A DNA stretch of 64,000 nt from Maea johnstoni (Eukaryota; Annelida; Polychaeta; Spionida; Magelonidae): contig OZ012686.1 of assembly GCA_963942565.1 (NCBI GenBank), forward strand, positions 31,495,712 through 31,559,711. Direction: 5' to 3'. Within the stretch, counting starts at the first letter, position 1. Each line of letters starts with the position of its first letter. The translations under genes were made by a program, and so were the position numbers. Below, piece by piece: positions 52,501 to 64,000 of this stretch. Under the pieces are notes generated by a model. The model made no database searches and was not told the origin of the DNA. It saw nothing but the letters and a program-made list of their open reading frames with translations.

Positions 52501-53043
52501 TCTGGACTAATTGTACTCACACGTGAACTCCACTTTTGGGGGGGGGGGGTGTTCTTAAAACTATTTGTTAAAAAAATTAGCTGAATTTTAACTTTCTTAC
52601 CTCCTCTTTGGATGTCTGTATTTATTATTATTGATGTATGATTCCTTGTGTTGTGCATAGAAAAGTGACAGTAGTCTGTGACCTTTCTGGTTTGTTTTGG
52701 CAAGGCACATGTTCTGACACATGTTGTATGTACATAATGGGTGGTTTCTAGCTTCTAAATGGAGTATCCGTGTTCCCAATACATGTGGTCAACTGTTGTC
52801 CATCATGGACCAACTGTTGCTGCTGACATGGCAGAGCCAGCCTGCAGCCCCAAGCAACATATCAGTGATGTGTCCAGTATGGGTCAGTGCCTCCCTCCTC
52901 TCTACAGGTTCACTCTGCACGCCTGGCAAGCTGCCCTCACACCCGCATGGGTTGGGGGATGGGACAGAACTCATCTAATGTGAGAGATAGTATTTAAGGT
53001 ACCTAGCAGGAACCAACCTTGCCTTTCTCACATCTTGCCTAAT

Positions 53044-53235
53044 CAGTGACTTAGCCAGGACCCATCCAGTTTGTCTTTTGGACAGGAAATTTTCTGAAAG
53101 ACTCCTTTTTAGACAGGCAAGAATATCTATGAAGAATTTTTAATTTCAACCTTTTTTGACTAATAGTCGTTCCCAATTAAGTATTTTCTAAGACATTTAT
53201 GAAGTGTAAATTAGCCTTTTGAACACAGAAGGTGT
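53044..53235. repeat. Dispersed repeat, CAGGGACTTAGCCAGGA end, copy 2
   Basis: Inverted relative to 49090-49271. It starts CAGTGACTTAGCCAGGA and contains GGACAGGAAATTTTCTGAAAG and GACAGGCAAGAAT. A shorter related start is at 54921 (CAGGTGCTTGGCCAGGA). Confidence 0.55.
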
Positions 53236-55040
53236 ATTAGATCTAAGTAGTTGGTGTAATGATTTGAAGGAGCTGAGTAGCTAAACCAAGGCGGTCAGGG
53301 ATTTTGTGAATGCTCTTTTGGATAGACATTTTCTAAATCCTGGCTATGATTCTGCTTGTCTTGTAAAGAAAGTTGACCTTTACTATTCATCAAAGACAGC
53401 GATAGGACATAGGATGGGACAAATAAATCCCATTCATTGGTTTCATTACAAATATTGTTCTTTGTTCATAAATCTCCTCTTTAGAAATGCTTTCGCCTTA
53501 GGGGTTAATGGTAAGTGGCATCTTGTTGAATGCACATTTAGGGTTATATTAAGCCTCAGTACTTAAGGTATGAGATACATTGTGTCACAGACTGGATTAG
53601 CAGCCCACAGGGCCTCAAGGCCTGGTTCCTCCAATGGTATGATTTGAGGCAGGTATCAAAGAGAGAATAGGTATTGGACTGGAATAAGTATTGTGAGGAT
53701 TTCCTGTCTAGAATCCTGATTCAGCGGGAGGCAGGTGTAATATTGGCCTCTAGTAGCCTGGGTCCCGTCCAGCACCACTTACTAGGGGCACATTTCCTAT
53801 ACTAGACACAAACACACCCACACAAATGACAATTAACCCCTGGATGCCACTATGAAGAGATATTTTACTCTCTGAGAATACATTTCGGCTGGCCAGTCCC
53901 GCTCTCAAGCAGAGGATAGATGGAGTGGGACGTGAAAGGGAGGCGTCTTGGTGAACAGGTAGGTCTGGAGCAAACATTTACACAGCAGCGTATGGTACCC
54001 AGCCCAGAGTAATGCACACATGGTTCTCAGTGCTTCTATTGGGCACATGTGTAGGACATAGTATGTACTGAGTACTGGTAACCTGCTTCCCACCCATATG
54101 TTGTGGCCTGTGGATGCCATGCTTGAGCACCTAATGAATGTGTTCCCAGCACATGGTACATATCCACTCAATGTCGCTACTGAAAACCGATATGATAACT
54201 GGCCTTGGACCCCCTGGCCATCAATAATACATGCTTGTTCAGACCACATAATATATACCAAGAGTAGGGTATGGGTCTCCATCATTATACAGAGCCTGCC
54301 TGCTAAAATTGAAGAAAGAATGCTCTGAATATGGGTGGAATTGCTGTGCATGAAAAAGACGCATAGGTGGCTAAGCCCCTGCTGCCAGAACGGAGGGTAG
54401 TCTGAGGTTTGTGGTCAGTCTGTCTGTTTAGCTGACATTGTACATAATCTGTGATTAACCATTCAAGTTCTAATACTATATTATAGCCGAGGCACTTATT
54501 GATATGATATAATACAGAACCACAAAGCTGTGGTGGTTGACTGGCAGGTGCTGTTAGTCACTCAGTCTAGCCTGTAACAAAGACCTTCTATGAAACTTGT
54601 GTTTTATGATCATCATGTCATTATTAGCCCATTTATGCTCAAGGGCTTCCAGATGGCCTGGAAAATAAAGGAAAATATTTATAGCGTTCATTATAAGAAT
54701 TTGAATCAAAATTTTGAATTTTTTAAGTGGGTTTGAAGAACACAATTACGATGATATGAATTGTGATAGGATGCAAGCTAGGAAAAGACAACTAGCTGGC
54801 TGAACTGGATAGTTGGCCTTTGTTTGTAGAAAAAATGTGAACTTCTCACCCATCCGGACCTAATCCTGTGCCAACATACTTCAAAAATATAAACACAACA
54901 TTTATTTGTTATTTTGGCCAGGTGCTTGGCCAGGAATTTGAATATGACATCCAGAAAAAGTATTAGTGTACTTTCTGCATGTCCTAGATTGCAGAGATAT
55001 CACTTTATTCAAATAACAACCAGAAACATCAACATGAAGT

Positions 55041-55802
55041 TAGGGCTGTGCTCATCAGCCATTTTTTTGCGATCCGATTAATTGCCTAATTTTTCTCGAT
55101 GTCGATTTTCTCGATTCGATTCTGTCGCGCGCGGTAGTGCTTGGAAAAGTGTGGTGGGGGCAGGACCAGCACCATGTAAAATACATTGCGTGGCCCTCTC
55201 CATACTTTTTCAAGTACTACCGCGCGCGATAGTATCTATCGTAGTGCAGTTTCAATGGCGGCCGGCTCAGCGCCGCAGTCTTTTTAAAGAATAGGGTAGG
55301 CTCTTTTGTATTTTGGGGGTAGGGAAAACAATGGAAGTAGGGGGGGCCGTATCAAGTTCGGCAATTGATGTCCTCTCACAGGGCTCAACATTAAGAAAAA
55401 ACTTCATAAGCCCAGCAGGGCTAGTTACCGAAACTTTTACTAGCCCTGAAATGTTTTTGCTAGCCCTGATACTAATGACAACTCTTTTCAAATAGTGACC
55501 TCTGTTGATATCATAGCCTCTGTTGATAACATGAAAGGAATACAGTGTATTGTGGTATATTGATTTATATTATCATCCAGGTATGCAGAGCCAAAGGAGG
55601 GCTTCATACTTTTTTAAGTGCTGATATTCTAATTCTATCTAGCCCCTCAGGGCTACTCACAGGTAGAATTCACTAGCCCTGACTTTCAATAACTAGCCCG
55701 GGGCTACGGGGCTAGCCTTACCGTCGAGCCCTGTCTCATGTTGAACATCGATCTTATGACTTTGTCGATCACTCGATGTCGTGCCTATCGAGCCCAGCCC
55801 TA
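55041..55802. mobile_element. 762 bp hAT element with 8 bp duplication, carrying a nested insert
   Basis: Begins TAGGGCTGTGCTCATC and ends GAGCCCAGCCCTA. It is flanked by exact CATGAAGT copies (55033-55040 and 55803-55810). The subterminal parts carry CTCGATTCGATT-type words. A CAGG-ended element (55379-55733) is inserted within it, so without the insert it is about 400 bp. Confidence 0.92.
55379..55733. mobile_element. 355 bp CAGG-ended element nested in the hAT element
   Basis: Begins CAGGGCTCAACATTAAG and ends CTTACCGTCGAGCCCTG. It is flanked by TCTCA on both sides (55374-55378 and 55734-55738). The interior repeats GGGCTAG words in both orientations. Confidence 0.88.
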
Positions 55803-56987
55803 CATGAAGTAAGGGTAAGTTATATCCTAGTACAGTGAAAAGTCTAAATTATCTGCTTGGTGTGGAATCAAAGTACTTGGGTGTCCTGATCTATGTGTTT
55901 TCTGAGGGTTTTGGTGTTCAAATGATCACCAGGCAACCTGATAGGTATAATCCTTATGGTGGGCCAGACTTGCACATACAGAAAAACACATTCTAGCTTC
56001 TCAGGGGTTCATTATATGCTGATATTTAGGTCATGTATTATACAAATAGGTTCAAAGAACTTAACATCAATTATACAACCCTCTTAGATTTGATGATCTG
56101 CTCTTACCACTTACCAGATATTCAAACTAAAGTTAATCAATCTGTGGTGAAGAATGATTGATAAAAATCAATGAAGAAGGGTTCTAAATCTTTATACCCA
56201 GTGAAGATGTGAATCCATGAAGATGTCAAAACTACTGCCTGTCCTGCCTCTAAAGGGTAAATTCTAGAAGTCTTGAAGAGCCATTTCAGTTAAACTATCT
56301 TTGTAGAAGCCTTCTATACTTCACTGTTATAAAAATAATGAAAGCTCGATACAATGTTTGCAGTGTTGAGCTACAAAGGCATGTTCATGTGTACATTTCC
56401 ACCTGTATAAATGTGCAGCCTTTTTAATGGAAATTACTTCAACGTCTAGTGCTCCACTGAATGCCGGTGTATTCACAAGCCTTTGTGAAATATTTTTCAT
56501 TCTACAAAAGTGTTTGGAGTAACTATTCTCTGCAGAGATGGGGTTTCAACTTTTGTTTGAATATTTCTCTATTTCACCAGTTTAGTTTGAGGTCACTTAG
56601 AGCAGGGGTTATTTAATCCATTCATGATTACCTGTAATACCTAAAACCATTTATTATGTGATCACCCTAACAAAAGCAATTTTTTGAGGTGTTTGCAGGA
56701 GAAATGTTAATTAGAAAATACGTACAACCCTTCCTTTAAAAAAAAATCCCAATTTATGATTGAGTTCATATTTATTTTCATAAGTATTACAGATCCAGGC
56801 AACTGAGGCAAGGCATGTCAAGGGGCTATCCAGGCATGGATGTGTTAAAAGGCCTTCAGTGATCAATGTATTGATCCTGCCTGCTAACAATACAGAATCT
56901 AGCTGGATTAGAAGACTACCAGTGTGCTCACACACAATTTCTGGGTATCCTGGAAACCTTTTTTCTTGTCAATAAATTCCTCTCTTG

Positions 56988-57212
56988 GGCCTAAAAAAAG
57001 TTGTTTGTTTCCCGTAACCCTACCTTAACAAGTTTTTATTAAAATAAATCCCTACCCTTAAGTTTTTTCCCGTCCTCCCAACTCCCAATCAATGTAAAAC
57101 ATGCATAAAACACACATTTTTGACCAAAAAAATAATCCAAAAAAAAATTATCGACCTACCTACCCTATTTTTTTCGGACCGTTACTGGAAACAAACAAAA
57201 AAATTCTAGGCC
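56988..57212. mobile_element. 225 bp MITE with GGCCTA ends
   Basis: The left end GGCCTAAAAAAAGTTGTTTG and the right end (reverse complement GGCCTAGAATTTTTTTGTTT) form an inverted repeat of about 30 bp including TTGTTTGTTTCC. A 3 bp TTG flank is present on both sides but is too short to be decisive. Confidence 0.65.
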
Positions 57213-58439
57213 TTGCCACACTGTAGCTATGATTTTCCCACAGGTTGTGTCTGTTCAGTTTAATGATAGGAAGCTATGATTATTTGAGTGGCTGTTTTGC
57301 ATTTATGAGGTCAAAATTAGCATTGGACATTTGGTATTTAGTGCCTTATTATTTTGTGGATGAATGTGTCCATTCAAGTAGAAGATTCTATTCATTTATG
57401 CTAATTATACCTATATTTTGCTCCTATTGTTTTTCTCTCATTGTTTGTAAAAGGTCACCTAATGTGTAATGCTGATGACCCGAGTTACAGAGCAAGTTCT
57501 TTTCTGAAAGAGTAGGACCTAGTCAAAGTTACAGCCATTTTCAGATAGCCTTCGGGTATAATATTACATCAATTGACACTTACACTAAGTGGAACCTCTC
57601 ATTCAACTAGAGCATCTCTGAGCTGAAAACCGCTTTGAAAACACTCCTTTACAAATAAAACCTTTATAATTTGAACTTTATTGTGTTTCCAACAATAGCC
57701 TATTTTCTGCTAAATTAGTACTGATGATAACCCTCATATGGTCTTATATGAATAATTGGTGTTTTGCGGAAGCCAGGTTTAACACATTGCTTAACACAGG
57801 AAGTTAGACTTAAAAATTCAATTATATAGTTCCTGCTTTACAGCATTGATTGTTATTCAACTATATTGTCATATAATTATTATCAAGTTATTATGACTGG
57901 AAACTTTCCTCTTGGTGTGGATGCAACAGGATTTGAAGCAAGAATTCAAAGAACCTCCCCCATCACTTTTCACATTGAAAGGTTGTGATTGTAAAAAAAA
58001 TCTTATAATCTTCTAATACTAGCTGAAAACAAAATCCACTTATGCAAAAATGAAAAAAATGTGTAACATGACCACATTAATCATCACCAACTATTCATTA
58101 GAACATCATCAGTTACTTGACATACAACTTATCATGTGTGTATGATTTATCCTTCTTCATTTAATGCCATACATCATGTGTATCTGAAATGGTGATTTAC
58201 CCGCCTATGCAATAACCAGCTACCGGTTCGAGTGATAAATGGTAGGAGAGCCCTGTTATTTTTAGCCGGCTGAGTTCCCCAGTAGTAAGCCACTGCCTGG
58301 CTAGGCCCAGATGTGTAGGTGTAAGGGACCCACTGTTCAGATCTTTCCGCTGACACGAGAATGATCTATATGTTTTCCAGCATAAAAGCAAGGTAGTTTT
58401 AAGTGTTTTCATGGCAGGCGGTTGCAGCATCTGCAGGCA

Positions 58440-58960
58440 AAAACTCAACAATGATCCTCTGCTCACTGGATTCTCAGACTCATGTGGCACCTATACTAGG
58501 CTAGGAAAAAACTCCTCTCTCAACAATGCCCACTGACAGTGACTGACTCCTCAGACCCATATGGCACTTACACTAGGCTATTAAAAAAATCCTCTCTCAA
58601 CAATGATCCTCTGCTCGCTGGCTTCTCCGACGCATATGGCACCTATACTAGGATAGGAAAAATAGCCTGACTCCTAGGCTATATTTACTGCAATATGTAC
58701 TACAAGGGTACAGTCGGAAATATGTACAGCCCCCTTGTGTGGTATTTGTGTGAACTGAATGGCCAACAGTAGTACAGGTGCAGGCATAAATTTATATAAT
58801 AAATAAAATATATATATATATGTATGTAATAAAGTAAAACAGTAAAGCCTAGTAGCTAGGCTAGAGAAAAACCCTCCTTTCTCAATAATGATCCTCTGCC
58901 CAGTGCCCACTCACTGGCATCTCAGACCCATATGGCACCTACACTAAGCAAGGAAAAAAT
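58440..58960. repeat. Degenerate tandem repeat, period about 75-90 bp
   Basis: Repeated phrases CAACAATGATCCTCTGC, CTCAGACCCATATGGCACCT and ACACTAGGCTAGGAAAAA occur in at least four units, interrupted at 58680-58860 by unrelated sequence with a short (TA)n. Confidence 0.75.
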
Positions 58961-59269
58961 GTGCTTTACGGTACATGCTTACACATGGTGCAAATCTGAA
59001 GAGAAGATACCAGGATCACTTGGGATATGTCAAAGGTCGGGAGTGTCACAGCTATTGCTTTTGGCTGTTCATTTCCATTTAGAAGGGACCATTCCAAGAG
59101 GTTAATCACTTGGCAGTGGTATTTAACAAAAAAAGATATATTGAATGTGATTCCAATGTTGATTTTTGCTTATTGGCAGTAGTTTTAAGCTCAGCTATAC
59201 CAAAGATTCAGATGGCAGTGAAAAGGCATTGACACAGCCCCATTTAACTAGTAATTGAACTAGTATAAT

Positions 59270-59423
59270 GGTAAAGACTGAAGCCTTGGCACATGTGTAC
59301 TAATCGAAGAGCACTCAGCGAGAGCTATCCAATGAATACCAACAAGACAGGCTTAAGATGGTTTTCAAAAATATGTGTATTCTTGTGCTTTGGACGATGT
59401 AGCCTCAGCATTGGAAGGGTTAA
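59270..59423 (-). mobile_element. TTAA-MITE family A, copy 11 (truncated)
   Basis: Family sequence from GACTGAAGCCTTGGCACATG to GCATTGGAAGGGTTAA. The CCCTTATGCTGCTGG half is missing. It is the only copy found in the striatin intron. Confidence 0.82.
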
Positions 59424-59544
59424 GAGCTTATTCTACCATGTGCAAGCGAGTTCTTTCTGGTCAAGGTCAACTTGCACCTTCTCTCTTTACCCAACTGCCA
59501 GTGGGTAACCAAAGACCTGGATATTAGACTAATCCTGATGTAAA

Positions 59545-59785
59545 TGTATTCGGTTTAGAGTCCTGTATCCACCGAAGCGCTCACACAACCTTCCTCCCCT
59601 AGCAGGCCGGTACACACGGAAACCATTTCAATCCCCCAGGGGATATTCCAGAGCAACTGGCAGCATATAGCGCACAAGCTCTAAGTCTTGCCCAAGGACA
59701 GACCAAAGTGCCCCGGCCAGGAATTGAACCAGCGACCTACCGATAACTAGTCCGACACCTAACCAACTGAGCTATTTTGTACCCA
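59545..59785 (-). mobile_element. tRNA-derived SINE, second family
   Basis: On the minus strand: box A TAGCTCAGTTGGTTAGGTG (59774-59756), box B GGTTCAATTCC (59730-59720), then CCGGGGCACTTTGGTCTGTC and CTTGGGCAAGACTTAGAGC. The body is unlike the SINEs at 22412 and 26436. The tRNA-like head is well preserved, but the anticodon arm does not pair convincingly. Confidence 0.7.
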
Positions 59786-59851
59786 TTATGTCATGAGCGT
59801 GATTACTATTCAGTAGGACTACTGAAGTTAGACATAGCCCTGGTCAACTTT

Positions 59852-60221
59852 TAGTATACATTGCTCTGGGTAATTTTGCTCCCTCACACTCACAGAAGGA
59901 CTATTTTCCCTCTAGGTCACAGTGAGTCTAGCAGTGTTTTTTCTGTGATAACTTGGGTTGTTTTACGATGGGTATATATATTAGTATATTGCTCTAGGTA
60001 ATTTTGCTGCCTCACAGGAGGACTATTTTCCCACTAGTTCACAGGGAGTCTGGCAGTGTTTTTTCTGTGATAACTGGGGTTGTTTTCCGATGGGTATGTA
60101 TATTAGTATATTGCTCTAGGTAATTTTGCTCCCTCACAGGAGGACTATTTTCCCACTAGTTTACAGGGAGTCTGGCAGTGTTTTTTCTGTGATAACTTGG
60201 GTTGTTTTACGATGGGTAGGC
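59852..60221. repeat. Tandem repeat of three units of about 122-128 bp
   Basis: Units start at the word TTGCTCT(A/G)GGTAATTTTG (59861, 59989, 60111) and end GGTTGTTTTACGATGGGTA. Units 2 and 3 are nearly identical; unit 1 is more divergent. Confidence 0.9.
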
Positions 60222-60646
60222 ATCTTGCCAGCACTGCCTAATCTTGCTCCCTTATCTCTTTGAGGAGGCCCATAACACTCACCATGAGAGTATTTAGACA
60301 GTGGGAGTTGACACTCCCACCATGTCTACCACTTTTTACCCTGTTCTCGTTTAGGGAACCCAATAAAAATATCGCTGCTGATCTTATAAATATTTGGCTG
60401 CACCAGGCCATTATTATGCAGTTGTTTGTTATTGGTGTTGTCAAGCCTGCACATTCTATTCTGCATACAAGGTATGCTGGATACCTGCCAAGTGATAAGT
60501 ATCCCTTTCTGCCTAAGCCCAGCAGCTCTCTAGATAGTAGTAACTGATAAGGGGAGGGTTCAAAATTTAGTTATATGACTTTTCTGCCTTTGGAGATTTG
60601 ACCCACTCTTCACACACATAGTTTGTTTATAGAGTGGTTGCAAATC

Positions 60647-60806
60647 AGGGCTCAAAATTCAGATTTTTCCAGGGAGCCCAATTGCATCTTCGTAAGCTTC
60701 CTAAAATGTGTTCTGTATGTCCAACAGTTTATATTTGGGCTCCCTGCAGAAATTTGAGGGAGCCACAGGAGCCCTGGTCTCCCATCACCCCTAATTTCGA
60801 GCCCTG
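60647..60806. mobile_element. 160 bp CAGG-ended element with 5 bp duplication
   Basis: Begins CAGGGCTCAAAATTC and ends CTAATTTCGAGCCCTG. It is flanked by CAAAT (60642-60646 and 60807-60811). An internal GGGAGCC/GGCTCCC palindrome is present. Confidence 0.88.
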
Positions 60807-61181
60807 CAAATACAGATGGGGTTGGAAGGTCATAAGTAACGAAACACCCTTCACAATTCAATATTCAATATGTTGGTTTTCTTTCTTTGAACAGTCATTT
60901 TTCTCTATTTTTCTCAAAATTACGTAGTGGTACCTCTCTGCTAGAATGAACGCCCCTACACAGAAATTCTGGATACACATGGAAAGCTTATTCTTAATTC
61001 AATATAACAGTAAACTACACTGTCAGTATTCCCAATAGCAATATGGTGAATGGATTCATTGAGTACCCCACAGTTTTTAGCCATGTGATCTCTGGGGACT
61101 AATCAACTTGATTAAAATGGATCTAACTTGTTAAAAGCTAGCACTTATGCAGCATTTTGTTATTTATGGTTATCACCCTAC

Positions 61182-61531
61182 CAGGGCTCAGCAGTACCTT
61201 AGTTTTTTCCTGACCAAGCTGGGCTAGATGGCCAAAATTCTAACCAGCTCTGAAACATTCTTGTTCTTGCCCCGTGAAAACATAGGATCTTTTTGACAAA
61301 AGCCTTAATTTCCACTCACCACTCACTCTAGCAACAAAGTCTAAACTAGACTGGCTTTTGTTTGTGTCAGCCCTAGGTAGGGCCTAAAACCATTAAGGTA
61401 TGCAGTTATTAACCAAACTTAACATTTCATTTATCAAGCTACCAACAATATGTTTATTGGTCATTTATTGGACATTTTTACTAACCCCAGGATTGGCCAG
61501 GAAAGCAGGCTACCGTACTTGTTGAGCCCTG
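61182..61531. mobile_element. 350 bp CAGG-ended element with 5 bp duplication
   Basis: Begins CAGGGCTCAGCAGTACC and ends GTACTTGTTGAGCCCTG. The flanks CCTAC (61177-61181) and CTTAC (61532-61536) differ by one base, as expected for an aged duplication. Confidence 0.82.
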
Positions 61532-63220
61532 CTTACAGTCCACAAACAAGTGCACTTTTAATGTGAGTTGTTCACTAATTGGACTAAGGCAGAATATTCA
61601 AATTCAGGATGTTTTCTAATAATTAGTTAATCTCTATGTTGTTTGAAACAATCTCATTCTGTTTGATATGTAAATATTAGGCTGTGGTGATATTAATGAT
61701 TTTAAGTTCATAATGATGCTGGCACCGACTTTCAAGAGTTAAAGTGAAACCAAGAACTATTAATTATGAAAGTTATGAATAATTCAATTGGCACTTGGGA
61801 GCTGAAGATAGGATGCATTTGATAAATCTGTGACAGGGTGCAATATATTTATGGACCCTTTAACAATATCAAAGAGAATTACATTTTGTGAAGAAAGATT
61901 GTTTTGTTGGAAGTATGTAAATATTGATATTCAACTATTGCAATTTTCAAGATACTCAAAATAGGTTAGATTGAGTGGGCAGTTATAAACAGTGAGAAAT
62001 ATTTCAAAGGCAACAGGTTCTGTATTAGCTGCAAATAAGATTAGTTTTCATAACTATTTGTATGTGTCAGTCCTGAAATTACATGTAGACTTACATATAG
62101 TTATATAAAGTAGATTAGCTGTCTAATTGTCTATCATTATCTTTATGATGCCTTCCAATCCTTAATAGTGGTAAACTTCAGAAGGGCTTGGGCAACTTCT
62201 GTGACACTGAATAATTGCCATTAATTGGTGCATGTATTAGAGGTAATTGGTGATATATGGGCTTTGGGCACACTGTGGTTGCATAAATTAAAAGGTATAT
62301 GGGCCGATGGACAATGTTTTGGGATTGGGTAATCCATGGTTACGGGTCAGGATTGTCAGGAATGTGCAGGTGGTGCCATAAATAGAGAAAGAGGTGCACT
62401 TGCTTTTATCCTGAAGTCTAGAATGAAACCATGCCCTGGTTGGCTGTCCCCAGTGTAGGCTGAGATGGTCACCCTGATAAAGGACATGTTATTGCTGCTG
62501 GGGTGTCTTGTATTCATGTTAGAGGAGTCACACAGTTACACATAGACTAGGCTCCTAGTCCCTGTAATGTTCACCTTCCCTTATGTGTTGACCAAGCACT
62601 GTGGTGTGGTACCAGGTTTGGTAGATAGATGGCACCACCTGCTCCTAGTATCTCTATATGTCATAATCAAACTGAATCCTGGTGACTGCTTGCAATTAAT
62701 TTATTAGTATCAAGTAGCCTAGGTTCTGCACAGATGGTGCTATACAGAACTCTGAGAATGGGAGGAGGAGGAGAGCATAAGGCGTACAGGAAAGAACCGA
62801 GTGCAGACTGCTCAACAGATGTCTGGGAAAATCACCACCAACACCACCATTACAGGTGGTCATGTAACAAAGAAACAGAAATAACACTTCAGAGTCAATT
62901 TTTCGGAAAACGTTGGAGACTGCAGACATTGCAAAAAAGAGATATCAATAGCCTAGATGAATAGCTCTTAGGAAAGAGGCATTACTGGTTCCAGGCTTAT
63001 CTGGCTATGCTGTATGACTAAGTAGCTTTCTTATCGCTAGGACTAGGACGGCTGGAAATGGGCAGTGCTGCTGCTGCTGATTATTAGTGTTATTGATGAT
63101 GCAGTTTGTGTGAATCCTTGCCACTGATATTGGTTATCATGGCAGCTGATCTTCAAGAGTATTGCTTGGTTCAGGAGATGCAGCTACTCAGTATCATAGA
63201 TCAGGTAAGAATAACCATAC

Positions 63221-63349
<129 letters not shown>

Positions 63350-64000
63350 GATGTATAAATGTATGTACATACATATGTAAGCTAAGTCTGTATTTTGTGT
63401 ATTTCATCGCCATTGTAGAAAAGAGGGTTATGTAAAGATCGCCTTAGTCGTATTGTGTTGGTAAGTAGTTGAACATATGAGTGATAAATGCTGTCATAGG
63501 GTTAGGGTAACAGAAGGTAAACTTGGAAGTCTCTCTTATGATTGATATTAGATGTAAAGTGAGGACATAGGAAATTACTGGTGTGAACAACTCATCTATT
63601 TCCTGTATATCGGTGTGGGACGACCTGCCGTTCTAGAAATAAATCTTGTATGGGAAGGAACTAAGAGGATTTTTGAGAATTGCAACTTTCAGTTTGAAGT
63701 TCATGAAAATTGTAATCTTTGTACATTGCTTGGCTCCTGATTAATTATTTTCTAATGTTTTATGAATTGATTACTTCAATCCAATCTCCTGATAGTTTCG
63801 TGTACGGCACCAATATCTTCCACTGCTAGTTTCCTGTGCGGCACTGGTATCTTCCTAAGCACAACCATCTCTTGTAAGTTAGTGTGCTGGCTTGTGCCTA
63901 GGCCCCCCTGAAGAACCGGCTGCCTATTTCTAAGTAGTATGGATCCTCCCACGCCATATTGCTCTGTTGTTATCGGCAGGCTGGTTTTATCACAACACTG

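Noticed and set aside
59710-59785. Possible minus-strand tRNA gene
   Set aside because: The box sequences are good, but the anticodon arm does not pair and a SINE body follows box B.
63139-63204. Short frame [20 protein letters not shown] ending at a GTAAGA donor, as an alternative striatin first exon
   Set aside because: It has no similarity to striatin or other families I know and no promoter features, and it abuts a TA microsatellite.

Overview
This is a window of animal nuclear DNA: AT-rich, with spliced genes, long introns, many microsatellites and many short non-autonomous transposons and tRNA-derived SINEs. The gene set (striatin, AP-4 sigma, a neuroligin-like adhesion protein, an LGR-type GPCR relic) and the repeat types suggest a marine invertebrate, most likely a non-vertebrate deuterostome (hemichordate, echinoderm or lancelet grade). 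The species cannot be fixed from sequence alone.

Layout. 1-10840 is gene-poor. It holds a possible SWIM-like transposase scrap, a decayed L1-type LINE on the minus strand (about 2441-3350), a decayed relaxin-receptor/LGR-like GPCR fragment (4150-4722) and a nest of related repeats (6540-10828). 11113-29683 (+) is a complete nine-exon gene for a 641-residue cholinesterase-like adhesion molecule. Its exon phases join without a break; two of the three catalytic triad positions are changed, and it ends in one membrane span and a short tail. Its introns are full of transposons, including a 724 bp near-perfect foldback flanked by TTAA. 29684-37800 is intergenic and 3' flank. 40789-47227 (-) is the AP-4 complex sigma subunit (AP4S1), and 47565 onward (+) is the first coding exon of a striatin. 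The two start codons lie 337 bp apart, head to head, as STRN3 and AP4S1 do in human. 47772-64000 appears to be striatin intron 1; no second exon was found.

Main points of interest. The last coding exon of AP4S1 has seeded a 50 bp minisatellite of about 11 units, each carrying the code for the protein's C-terminus and its stop. A 2.4 kb inverted-repeat element has split this array. Several non-autonomous transposon families can be delimited to the base from their target-site duplications: TTAA elements, 8 bp hAT elements, a CAGG-ended group with 5 bp duplications, and TA elements. No retrovirus, LTR element, Polinton, CRISPR array, rRNA or intact tRNA gene was recognised.
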